In this document: one piece after another, positions 17,927 to 25,035 of the stretch
Layout: each line of letters opens with the position of its first letter
How positions within the stretch are numbered: the stretch's first letter is position 1
DNA from: Solimonas_A sp052035235
Lineage (GTDB): Bacteria; Pseudomonadota; Gammaproteobacteria; Nevskiales; Nevskiaceae
Direction of reading: 5' to 3'
Assembly: GCA_052035235.1 (NCBI GenBank)
Contig: JBPOHT010000033.1
Location: forward strand, 21,680 to 85,679
Length of the DNA stretch: 64,000 nt
Position numbers and translations under genes: made by a program
The notes under the pieces: model-generated
The model's database searches: none
Seen by the model: the letters and a program-made list of their open reading frames with translations, nothing else
Told to the model about the DNA's origin: nothing

Positions 17927-18578
17927 GGGCAGGCCGGCATTCGCCTACCTGCAGCTGACGCTGGAGCCCGGCGAGTCGATCGTCGCCGAGTCCGATGCCA
18001 TGGCCAGCATGTCGGCCGAGCTGGACCTGCGCACCCGCCTCAACGGCGGCTTCTGGCGCGGCCTGGCGCGCAAGTACCTGGGCGGGGAGTCGTTGTTCAT
18101 CAACCGTTTCAGCAACGCCACGCAGCAGTCGCGCACGCTGACGCTGGTGCAGCCGACGCCGGGCGACATCCTGTGCCGCGAGCTGGTGGCCGGCGAGACC
18201 TACTACCTGCAGCCGGGTGCCTTCCTGGCCGCCGACGAGTCGGTGACGCTGGGCCTGAAGTGGGCGGGACTAGTGTCCTGGATCGCCAGCGAGGGCCTGT
18301 TCAAGATGGCCGTCACCGGCCCGGGCCGTGTCTGGTACGGCGCCTACGGTGCGCTGCTGGAGCGGGCGCTGGACGGCGAGACCATCGTCGACACCAGCCA
18401 CCTGGTGGCCTACGAGCCGGGTGTGCAGCTGCGCCTGCAGCTCGCGGGCGGCATCTTCTCCAGCATCTTCGGCGGCGAAGGCCTGGTGACGCGCCTTTCG
18501 GGCCAGGGCAAGTACGTCATCCAGACGCGCAGCCTCAGCGGCCTCAGCGGCTGGATCAACCCCAAGCTCTGGGGCTAG
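17910..18578 (+). CDS. AIM24 / TIGR00266 family protein (first of three)
   Basis: 222 residues with the AIM24 (DUF124) fold: repeated beta strands, the GGESLF(I)NRF motif, a central PGDILCREL segment, GLFKMAVTGPGRVWYGAYG, and a C-terminal GGEGLVTRLSGQGKY strand. The ATG at 17910 lies inside the end of the M48 gene, so translation is probably coupled. The function of bacterial AIM24 proteins is not established; the yeast namesake is a mitochondrial inner-membrane organisation factor. No signal peptide is visible. Confidence 0.88.
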   Translation: MKTAIEGRPAFAYLQLTLEPGESIVAESDAMASMSAELDLRTRLNGGFWRGLARKYLGGESLFINRFSNATQQSRTLTLVQPTPGDILCRELVAGETYYLQPGAFLAADESVTLGLKWAGLVSWIASEGLFKMAVTGPGRVWYGAYGALLERALDGETIVDTSHLVAYEPGVQLRLQLAGGIFSSIFGGEGLVTRLSGQGKYVIQTRSLSGLSGWINPKLWG

Positions 18579-18592
18579 GCAAGGAGCCGACC

Positions 18593-19276
18593 ATGGAATT
18601 CGAACTGGTACACCGCCCCGGCAATACCGCGGCGAAGGTCCGTCTCCGGCAGGGCGAGACCCTGACCGCCGAGGGCGGTGCGATGATCGCCATGAGCGGC
18701 GACATGGGCATCACCACCACCACGCACAAGAAGGGCTCCGGCTCGCTGCTGAAGAGCCTCAAGCGGATGCTCGGTGGCGAGTCGCTGTTCCTCAATCACT
18801 TCACTTCGCCTCGTGAAGGCGGCGAGGTCTGGCTGGGCACGCAGCTCGCCGGCGACATGCTGGTGCATGAACTCGATAACGAGAGCCTGATCGTGCAGGG
18901 CGGATCCTGGGTGGCGAGCGAGGAGGGTGTGGAAGTCGGCATGGGCTGGCAGGGCTTCAAGTCGCTGCTGTCTGGCGAGCATGTCTTCTGGCTCAACCTG
19001 AAGGGTCGTGGCAAGGTGTTGCTGAGTTCCTTCGGCGCGATCTATCCGGTGCAGGTTGACGGCGAGTACATCGTGGACAGCGGTCACATCGTCGCCTTCA
19101 ACGAAACCCTGAAGTTCGAGCTCAGCAAGGCCGGCAAGAGCTGGTTGCACTCGATCCTTGGCGGCGAAGGCCTGGTCTGCAAGTTCAAGGGCCGCGGCAC
19201 GGTCTGGTGCCAGTCGCACAACCCGGGCAGCTTCGGCCGTGCGCTGACGCCGAGCCTCAAGCCGCGCAGCCGCTGA
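18593..19276 (+). CDS. AIM24 / TIGR00266 family protein (second of three)
   Basis: 227 residues. The AIM24 core includes EGGAMIAMSGDM, GGESLFLNHF, GSWVASEEGVEVGMGWQG, GRGKVLLSSFGAIY and GGEGLVCKFKGRGTVWCQS. This is the most canonical of the three paralogues and lacks extensions. The start at 18593 has AAGGAG upstream, and the gene begins 14 nt after the first paralogue. It is clearly homologous to both neighbours but diverged, so the duplication looks old. Confidence 0.9.
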   Translation: MEFELVHRPGNTAAKVRLRQGETLTAEGGAMIAMSGDMGITTTTHKKGSGSLLKSLKRMLGGESLFLNHFTSPREGGEVWLGTQLAGDMLVHELDNESLIVQGGSWVASEEGVEVGMGWQGFKSLLSGEHVFWLNLKGRGKVLLSSFGAIYPVQVDGEYIVDSGHIVAFNETLKFELSKAGKSWLHSILGGEGLVCKFKGRGTVWCQSHNPGSFGRALTPSLKPRSR

Positions 19277-19286
19277 GGAGCCCAGC

Positions 19287-20306
19287 ATGAGCGAAGCAAC
19301 ATACAACGTGATGCTCACCGGCGAACTGGTGGCGGGTGCCGAGCGCAGCCGCGTGGTGGCGCTGTTCGGCGCCAAGTTCGGCCTGCAGCCGGCACAGGCG
19401 GAGGGCCTGTTCAGCGGTCGCCCCGTGGTGATCAAGAAGGGCGTGGACGCCGCCACGGCGCAGCGCATCGTCGAGCAGGTGCGGCAGATGGGGGCGCACG
19501 CCACGGCACAGCCGGCCGAAGGCATCGCACCGCCGGTGCCGGCGCGCACCAATGGCGCGACTCCGCCGCCGGTGCCGCCGTCCCCTCCACCGGTGCCGCG
19601 CGCCGCCGCTCCCGTGCCGCCGCCGCCGGCACCGCAGCCGGGCCTGGCCTTCCGCATCGAGGGCGAGCCGGACTTCGCTTTCCTGACTGTGAAGATTCCG
19701 GCCGGCGAGACGCTGAAGGTCGAGGCCTCGGCGATGGCGACGATGGACACGCACATCACCATGAAGACCAAGCTCGGCGGCGGCCTCAGCCGCTTCGTCA
19801 CTGGCGAGTCGATCTTCATCAACGAGTTCACCGCGGAGCATGCGCCGGGCGAGATCGGCATCGCCGCCGGCGCGCCGGGCGACATGCGCCATCTCTATCT
19901 TGATGGGCAGACGATCTACCTGCAGAACTCCGGCTATGTCGCCTCCACCTCCGGCGTGGCGGTGGAGAGCAAGTGGCAGGGCCTGACCAAGGGCTTCTTC
20001 TCGGGCGAGAGCCTGTTCCTGATCCGCTGCTCGGGCAAGGGCGACCTGTGGTTCTCGAGCTACGGCGGCGTGATCGAAGTGGACGTGGACGGTGACTACG
20101 TGGTGGACACCGGCAACATCGTCGCCTTTACCGACGGCCTGGAATACCGCATCACCAAGGTCGGCGGCTACAAGTCGCTGTTCTTCTCGGGCGAGGGCCT
20201 GGTCTGCCGCTTCTCCGGGCGTGGGCGCGTGTGGATCCAGACGCGCAAGGTCGGCGCCTTCATCAGCTGGACCTTCCCGTTCCGAAGAGTGGCGAAGAAG
20301 GGGTGA
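19287..20306 (+). CDS. AIM24 / TIGR00266 protein with extra N-terminal domain (third of three)
   Basis: 339 residues in three parts. Residues ~1-75 form a small alpha/beta domain (YNVMLTGELVAGAER, LFSGRPVVIKKGVD, VRQMGAHA) that also occurs at the N-termini of unrelated proteobacterial proteins. Residues ~80-118 are a Pro/Ala-rich linker. Residues ~120-339 are the AIM24 domain, with FAFLTVKIPAGETLKVE-like strands, TGESIFINEF, GKGDLWFSSYGGVIEV and GEGLVCRFSGRGRVWIQTR. It starts 10 nt after the second paralogue with GGAG upstream. The linker suggests the N-terminal domain is a tethered binding module. Confidence 0.88.
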   Translation: MSEATYNVMLTGELVAGAERSRVVALFGAKFGLQPAQAEGLFSGRPVVIKKGVDAATAQRIVEQVRQMGAHATAQPAEGIAPPVPARTNGATPPPVPPSPPPVPRAAAPVPPPPAPQPGLAFRIEGEPDFAFLTVKIPAGETLKVEASAMATMDTHITMKTKLGGGLSRFVTGESIFINEFTAEHAPGEIGIAAGAPGDMRHLYLDGQTIYLQNSGYVASTSGVAVESKWQGLTKGFFSGESLFLIRCSGKGDLWFSSYGGVIEVDVDGDYVVDTGNIVAFTDGLEYRITKVGGYKSLFFSGEGLVCRFSGRGRVWIQTRKVGAFISWTFPFRRVAKKG

Positions 20307-20406
20307 TTCATCGCCTGCGATGAATCACGGGCGGCCATGGATGGCCGCCCAGGGGCTAGATCAGGGGAGGAGGTCCCGCCATGGATGGCGTCCCCTCTTT
20401 TTGCTT
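20303..20406 (+). terminator. Terminator region of the M48/AIM24 operon
   Basis: Three hairpins follow one another. The first is a perfect 11-bp stem with loop CCTG (20303-20328) that includes the stop codon. The second is GGGCGGCCAT/ATGGCCGCCC (20329-20350). The third is AGGGGA...TCCCCT enclosing CGCCAT/ATGGCG and is followed by CTTTTTGCTTTTT. The last resembles a rho-independent terminator. The convergent SDR gene ends at 20521. Confidence 0.65.
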
Positions 20407-20463
20407 TTTCGGCCCAGGAGTCGGTAGGAGTAGGCGAGGAGCTCCCACCATGGCAGGGTTCGT

Positions 20464-20495
20464 TGGTGGGCACGCTACGCTTAGCCCACCCTACG
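20464..20495. repeat. Short palindromic repeat GGTGGGC...GCCCACC
   Basis: GGTGGGC (20465-20471) and GCCCACC (20484-20490) are arms of a small inverted repeat ending CCCACCCTACG. The same GGGTGGGC/GCCCACCC core forms the long palindrome at 32267-32348, so both belong to one dispersed family. Confidence 0.55.
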
Positions 20496-20520
20496 GATCC
20501 TGCGGGTTCCGCCGCGCTCT

Positions 20521-21357
20521 TCAAGCGATCTTGTAATACCCCGCAATCATCCGCTCGAACCAGCGCTGCGGCAGCAGTTTCTTCAGCACACCCACGGCGA
20601 AGCGCTGGGCCAGCGGGCCCACCAGGTGCCGCAGCTTCGGGTCGCGCGCGTTGATGATCTTCTCCAGCCGCCAGGCGATGGCCTCCGGCGTGGCGCCGCC
20701 CTGTTCGTCCTTTTCCATCACCGTCACGGCGGTGCACAGCGCCTGCTTGTAGGGGCCCTCTGCGGCAGCAGCGGCCATGCGGCGCTCCGCGGTGAAGCCG
20801 GTGCGGAAGTCGCCCGGCTCGATCATGGCCACCTTCACGCCGTAGGGGCGCAGTTCCATGCGCAGGGACTCGGTCATGCCTTCCACCGCGAACTTGCTGG
20901 CGCTGTAGAGGCCCTGGAAGGGGATCGCCACCAGTCCGCCCATGGAGCTGATGTTGACCAGGGTGCCGGAGCCCTGGCGGCGCAGCGTGGGCAGCACGGC
21001 TTGGCAGACGCGCAGCACGCCGAAGAAATTGGTGTCGAGCTGCTCCTGGGCCTCGGCGATGCTGGTGTCCTCCACCGAGCCGGCGATTCCCCAGCCGGCG
21101 TTGTTCACCACCACGTCGATGCGGCCCTCCCGGGCCAGGACCAGGTCCACGGCCTGCCGCACCGAGGTCTCCGAGGTGACGTCCATAGCGATCATGCGCA
21201 GGCCTGGGTCTGGGCTGGGCTCCGGCGGCAGCGGCGCGGCGCGGCGGCTGGTGCCGTAGACACAGTAGCCGCGGCGCTGCAGGTGCTCGGCGCAGGTCTT
21301 GCCGATGCCCGAGGAGGCGCCGGTGATGAGGACGACACGCGGGGAAGCAGGCTGCAT
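20521..21357 (-). CDS. Short-chain dehydrogenase/reductase (SDR)
   Basis: 278 residues of the classical SDR family. An N-terminal Rossmann fold has the cofactor motif TGASSGIG. NNAGWG marks the middle of the sheet, and the active site is Ser in NISSMGG with Tyr and Lys in LYSASK. The extended C-terminus (VTVMEKDEQGG and beyond) is typical of SDRs that act on lipids or steroids, but the substrate is unknown. The start at 21357 (MQPASP) was chosen because it is the first Met before the Rossmann fold; upstream codons in the longer open frame are low-complexity antisense of the cytochrome gene. It is divergently transcribed from the cytochrome lipoprotein gene. Confidence 0.85.
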   Translation of the reverse strand: MQPASPRVVLITGASSGIGKTCAEHLQRRGYCVYGTSRRAAPLPPEPSPDPGLRMIAMDVTSETSVRQAVDLVLAREGRIDVVVNNAGWGIAGSVEDTSIAEAQEQLDTNFFGVLRVCQAVLPTLRRQGSGTLVNISSMGGLVAIPFQGLYSASKFAVEGMTESLRMELRPYGVKVAMIEPGDFRTGFTAERRMAAAAAEGPYKQALCTAVTVMEKDEQGGATPEAIAWRLEKIINARDPKLRHLVGPLAQRFAVGVLKKLLPQRWFERMIAGYYKIA

Positions 21358-21537
21358 GGTGCGGGAACTCGCCAGGGTCGGTATGGCTGCGGAGCTTACC
21401 GGGCCCCGGGCCGGCGCCGGGAGGACTGCGTCACAGCCGTCCGCCGCGAACCCCCTGGGCGTCCGCGGCGGCGCTCGCGAGCCTGGGGGCGGGGACCTAG
21501 CATGATCGTCACGACATTCCGGGTCGGAGGGGACCTC

Positions 21538-21903
21538 ATGCGTATCGAATCGGCCAGCCGGGCCTTGCTGCCTGCGCTGCTCCTGCTGCTGGCTGCCTGC
21601 GGCAAGACCGAGGCTCCGCCGGCAGCGCCTGCGGCGGCAGTGGCCCCCGCGGCGGCGAGTGCCGAGCTGCAGGCGCTGTATGACCGCAGCTGCAAGGGTT
21701 GCCATGCCGTGCCGGGCACCGGGGCGCCGCTGAAGGGCAACGTGCAGGCCTGGGCGCCGCGCGTGGCGCAAGGCATCGACACCCTGCTGGACCACACCAT
21801 CAACGGTTTCCAGTCCATGCCGCCGATGGGCGCCTGCATGGACTGCAGCGAGGAGCAGTTCGAGGAGCTGATCGAACTGATGTCCGGCACCACATTCGAT
21901 TAG
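21538..21903 (+). CDS. Cytochrome c5-like lipoprotein
   Basis: 121 residues. A lipoprotein signal peptide ends in LLAAC (lipobox). An Ala/Pro-rich spacer of about 20 residues follows, then a class I cytochrome c domain with haem motif CKGCH and distal Met in MPPMGAC. A second cysteine pair (ACMDC) near the C-terminus is characteristic of cytochrome c5. Predicted to be a lipid-anchored periplasmic electron carrier. The start at 21538 follows GGAGGGG; an ATG at 21502 lacks such a site. The stop codon abuts the left arm of the 21903-22166 element. It may take electrons from the FAD oxidase encoded next, but this is conjecture. Confidence 0.88.
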   Translation: MRIESASRALLPALLLLLAACGKTEAPPAAPAAAVAPAAASAELQALYDRSCKGCHAVPGTGAPLKGNVQAWAPRVAQGIDTLLDHTINGFQSMPPMGACMDCSEEQFEELIELMSGTTFD

Positions 21904-22166
21904 AGCCTGTTAACGCTATGAACATCGCTGCGATGCCACCCGATTTGCCACCAGGCCAGACGCGAGGAGGGCGCTTAGTGGGACTAAGTAACCGACGAGC
22001 AACGCCGCATGGCGGCAAATCTGGCGGCACCCGGAGGGCGGGGCCGTTCTGGCGCAGGGCGCCGTCCCGTCCCGCTGATGTGCGTTCAGTACACGGCGCG
22101 TGCCGGGACATCGCCCTGCGCCAAAACGGTCTCTGTCGCAGCGATGTTCATGGCGTCAACAGGCCC
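21903..22166. repeat. MITE-like palindromic element with 31-bp imperfect terminal inverted repeats
   Basis: The terminal arms 21903-21933 and 22136-22166 match at 28 of 31 positions. Nested inside are three stem-loops: 21942-21956 with 22007-22021 (13/15), CTTAGT/ACTAAG at 21974-21988, and 22044-22061 with 22112-22129 (17/18). No coding capacity is evident. The element occupies the whole gap between the cytochrome stop and the next gene's start, ending 8 nt before the ATG at 22175. It looks like a non-autonomous mobile or REP-type composite element; no target duplication was identified. Confidence 0.75.
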
Positions 22167-22174
22167 TTTGCCCC

Positions 22175-23563
22175 ATGAGCCTGTCACGCCGTGAATTGAT
22201 CAAGGGCCTGGCGCTGGTGAGCGCGGCGAGTGCCATGGGCCTGCCGGGACTCGCCGCCGCAGCGCGGCGCAACCGCGTGATGGTCTGGCGAAACTGGTCG
22301 GGGGCGCAGAGCTGCATCCCGGCGGCGCGCCTGGGGCCGGCCAGCGAGGAGGCCCTGGCGGAGCTGCTGCGAGCGAGCCGTGACGTGATCCGGCCGGTGG
22401 GGGCCGGGCATTCCTTCAGCGCGCTGGTGCCCACCGACGGCACCATCGTGTCGCTGGCCCGGCTCAGTGGCCTGATCGGGCTGGATGCCGGCAAGCAGCA
22501 GTCCGAGTGGTGGGGCGGCACGCCGATGTCGCAGATGGGCGCGCCGCTGAAGGCGGCGGGCCTGGCGCTGACCAACATGGCGGACATCGACCACCAGAGC
22601 CTGGCTGGCGCCATCGCCACCGCCACGCATGGCACCGGCATCGGTTTCGGCTCTTACTCGACCCAGGTCACCGGCCTGCGCCTTGTCACGGCCAGCGGCG
22701 AGACGCTGGACTGCGATGCACAGAACCGCCCCGAGGTCTTCAATGCCGCGCGCGTCTCGCTAGGGGCGCTGGGTTTCGTCACGCGCGTGAAGCTGAAGAA
22801 CCGGCCGGCGTTCCGCCTGCGCGAAAAGATGTGGATCCAGAAGACGGAGGAGATCCTGGAGGGCATCGACGAGCTGCGCCGCGGCAACCAGCACTGGGAG
22901 ATGCATGTCCTCACGCACTCCGATTATTCCGCCGCGGTTTCGCTGAACGAGACCACAGATCCGGCGAGCCCGCCGCCGGCCGATCCCGAGGCGGAGGGCG
23001 GCAACGAGTACATCAAGTGGATCGCGCGCCTGGACAAGTACGGCAGCGACTGGCCGGCCGCGCGCCGCGCGCTGCTGAACCTGGTGGCCTCCACCGCGGG
23101 TTTCGAGGAGCGCGTTGGCGAGTCCTACGAGGTCTTCGCCAATGTGCGCAACGTGCGCTTCAACGAGATGGAGTATTCCGTGCCCTCGGAGGCCGGCCCG
23201 GCCTGCCTGAGGGAGATCCTGGCGCTGATCGACAAGAAGCGCCTGCCGACCTGGTTCCCCATCGAGTACCGCTACATCCAGGGCGACGACATCCCCATCT
23301 CGATGTTCGAGGGCGGGGAGCGCTGCGCCATCTCGATCCACCAGCACTACACCATGGACCACCACAACTACTTCGCCGAGATCGAGCCGATCTTCTGGAA
23401 GTATGGCGGCCGTCCACACTGGGGTAAGCTGCATTCGCTCAATGCGCGCCAGCTGCAGAAGCTCTATCCACGCTGGAAGGAGTTCACCGAACTGCGGCAG
23501 GCGCTGGACCCGCAGGGGCGCTTCCTGAATGCGCATCTGCGGTCGGTGTTTGGGGTGGCTTGA
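22175..23563 (+). CDS. Tat-exported FAD-linked oxidase (D-arabinono-1,4-lactone oxidase family)
   Basis: 462 residues. The N-terminus SRRELIK followed by a hydrophobic stretch ending in Ala residues is a twin-arginine signal peptide. Next is an FAD-binding type 4 (VAO/PCMH) domain with PVGAGHSFS, whose His is the usual covalent flavin attachment site in aldonolactone oxidases, and the DHQSLAGAIATATHGTG segment. The C-terminal half is the ALO domain, with GRPHWGK and a terminal NAHLRSVFG. Predicted periplasmic oxidation of a sugar lactone or alditol; the exact substrate is unknown. The ATG at 22175 has no clear Shine-Dalgarno sequence and lies 8 nt after the repeat element, so its natural leader may have been displaced. 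Confidence 0.87.
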   Translation: MSLSRRELIKGLALVSAASAMGLPGLAAAARRNRVMVWRNWSGAQSCIPAARLGPASEEALAELLRASRDVIRPVGAGHSFSALVPTDGTIVSLARLSGLIGLDAGKQQSEWWGGTPMSQMGAPLKAAGLALTNMADIDHQSLAGAIATATHGTGIGFGSYSTQVTGLRLVTASGETLDCDAQNRPEVFNAARVSLGALGFVTRVKLKNRPAFRLREKMWIQKTEEILEGIDELRRGNQHWEMHVLTHSDYSAAVSLNETTDPASPPPADPEAEGGNEYIKWIARLDKYGSDWPAARRALLNLVASTAGFEERVGESYEVFANVRNVRFNEMEYSVPSEAGPACLREILALIDKKRLPTWFPIEYRYIQGDDIPISMFEGGERCAISIHQHYTMDHHNYFAEIEPIFWKYGGRPHWGKLHSLNARQLQKLYPRWKEFTELRQALDPQGRFLNAHLRSVFGVA

Positions 23564-23580
23564 ACAGCCGGGCTGGTGAG

Positions 23581-23679
23581 CCGTTCGTGCTGAGCTTGTC
23601 GAAGCATGGGCGGCCCGCCCCGAGGTTGGGGCCGTTCACCCTTCGATCCTTCGACAGGCTCAGGACTCAGGGCGAACGG
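23581..23679. repeat. Dispersed palindromic repeat (CTGAGCTTGTCGAAG / CTTCGACAGGCTCAG type)
   Basis: The left arm is CCGTTCGTGCTGAGCTTGTC plus GAAG at 23581-23604. The right arm at 23649-23679 carries CTTCGACAGGCTCAG and ends CGAACGG. This palindrome family is very common between genes in GC-rich proteobacteria. It fills the gap between the FAD oxidase and the PLP-fold gene; nothing else was seen there. Confidence 0.75.
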
Positions 23680-23704
23680 TGAGAGAGTAGGGAGAACCAG
23701 AACA

Positions 23705-24967
23705 ATGAAGCGACGCCATTTCGTGATCGGTGCCGCGGCCCTGGGTGCCGGCGCGGCCTTGGCGCTGCGGCCGCGGGCCGAGGCCCAGCCCTATGACGAC
23801 TACTTCCGCGCGCTCAATGACGAGCTGCGTCGCAACGGGCCGGCGCGGCCCTGCCTGCTGATCGACCTGGACCGGCTGGACCGCAACATCGATGCGGTCA
23901 TGGCATCCGTGCGCGCCCCCAGGCACTACCGCGTGGTGGAGAAGTCGCTGCCCAGCCCGAAGCTGCTGGAGTACGTGATGCGCAAGGCCGGGACCAACCG
24001 GCTGATGTCCTTCCACCAGCCTTTCGCCAATGCCGACGCGCGGCTGTTCCCGGAGTGCGACATCCTGATCGGCAAGCCGTTGCCGGTGCGCGCCGCGGAG
24101 CGCTTCTACCGCGAGCTGCAGGGAGCTTTCGACCCGTCGAGGCAGATGCAATGGCTGGTCGATACGACGGAGCGCCTGCGGCAGTACCTGGAACTGGCGC
24201 GGGGCCTGGGGACGCGCCTGCGCATCAATATCGAGATCGACGTCGGACTGCATCGCGGCGGCGTGGACGACGATGCGACGCTGTCGGAGATGCTGGCGCT
24301 GATCGAGGCGCAGCCGCAGCAGCTGGAATTCTCCGGCTTCATGGGTTACGACCCGCATGTCACCGCGCTGCCGCGCTTCGCCGGCTCTCGCGATGCCCTG
24401 TTTGCCTCGGCCATGCAGGCCTACGAAAGCCGTGTGGCGCTGCTGCGCAGCCGCCATCCGGCACTGTGGAATGAGAAGCTGACACTGAACGCCGCCGGCA
24501 GCCCCACCTACAAGCTGCACGAGCGTGAGAACCTCAGCAACGACATCTCGGTCGGCTCGGCCCTGCTCAAGCCCACGCACTTCGACATCGACACCCTGGC
24601 GGAGCATGTACCGGCCGCCTTCATCGCCACGCCGGTGCTGAAGGCCGTGGGGCCGCTGCGCCTGCCGGAGCTGGATGGCCTGTCGCGCCTGGCCCGCGCC
24701 TGGGACCCGAATACGCGCGAGATGTTCTTCGTCTACGGCGGCAACTGGATGGCGGACTACGAGTCGCCGCAGGGCCTGCGCCGCAACGGCCTTTACGGCA
24801 AGAGCTCCAACCAGGAGAACGTCACCGCCTCGGTTGGCACCGGCCTTGCGGTGGACGATCATGTCTTCCTGCGGCCGCAGCAGTCGGAGGCGGTCCTGCT
24901 GGAGTTCGGGGACTTGCTTGCCGTGCGCGGCGGGCGCATCGTCGAGCAGTGGCCCGTGCTGGCCTGA
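23705..24967 (+). CDS. Tat-exported alanine-racemase-fold PLP protein (DSD1 / D-threonine aldolase-like)
   Basis: 420 residues. The leader KRRHFVIGAAALGAG... is a twin-arginine signal, unusual for this family. The mature protein has the fold-type III TIM barrel (PCLLIDLDRLDRNID, HYRVVEKSLPSPKLLEYV with the likely PLP lysine, and INIEIDVGLHRGG) and a C-terminal beta domain (DDHVFLRPQQSEAVL). In metal-activated D-serine dehydratases and D-threonine aldolases that C-terminal segment carries a His/Cys metal site near a PNH-x-C motif. Here the motif reads RPQQSEA and the second ligand seems absent, so the activity may differ. The ATG at 23705 is preceded by GGGAGAA. Function uncertain. Confidence 0.8.
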   Translation: MKRRHFVIGAAALGAGAALALRPRAEAQPYDDYFRALNDELRRNGPARPCLLIDLDRLDRNIDAVMASVRAPRHYRVVEKSLPSPKLLEYVMRKAGTNRLMSFHQPFANADARLFPECDILIGKPLPVRAAERFYRELQGAFDPSRQMQWLVDTTERLRQYLELARGLGTRLRINIEIDVGLHRGGVDDDATLSEMLALIEAQPQQLEFSGFMGYDPHVTALPRFAGSRDALFASAMQAYESRVALLRSRHPALWNEKLTLNAAGSPTYKLHERENLSNDISVGSALLKPTHFDIDTLAEHVPAAFIATPVLKAVGPLRLPELDGLSRLARAWDPNTREMFFVYGGNWMADYESPQGLRRNGLYGKSSNQENVTASVGTGLAVDDHVFLRPQQSEAVLLEFGDLLAVRGGRIVEQWPVLA

Positions 24968-24976
24968 GGCCAGCAA

Positions 24977-24999
24977 GCTTCGCCATTATTAATCGAAGC
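24977..24999 (+). terminator. Small stem-loop after the PLP-fold gene
   Basis: GCTTCG (24977-24982) and CGAAGC (24994-24999) flank an AT-rich 11-nt loop just after the stop at 24967. It has no T-tract; it is possibly a weak terminator or mRNA-stabilising hairpin. Confidence 0.3.
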
Positions 25000-25035
25000 C
25001 GGCAGAACCGGCGCAGAGGAAGGGAGAGCCCCTCG

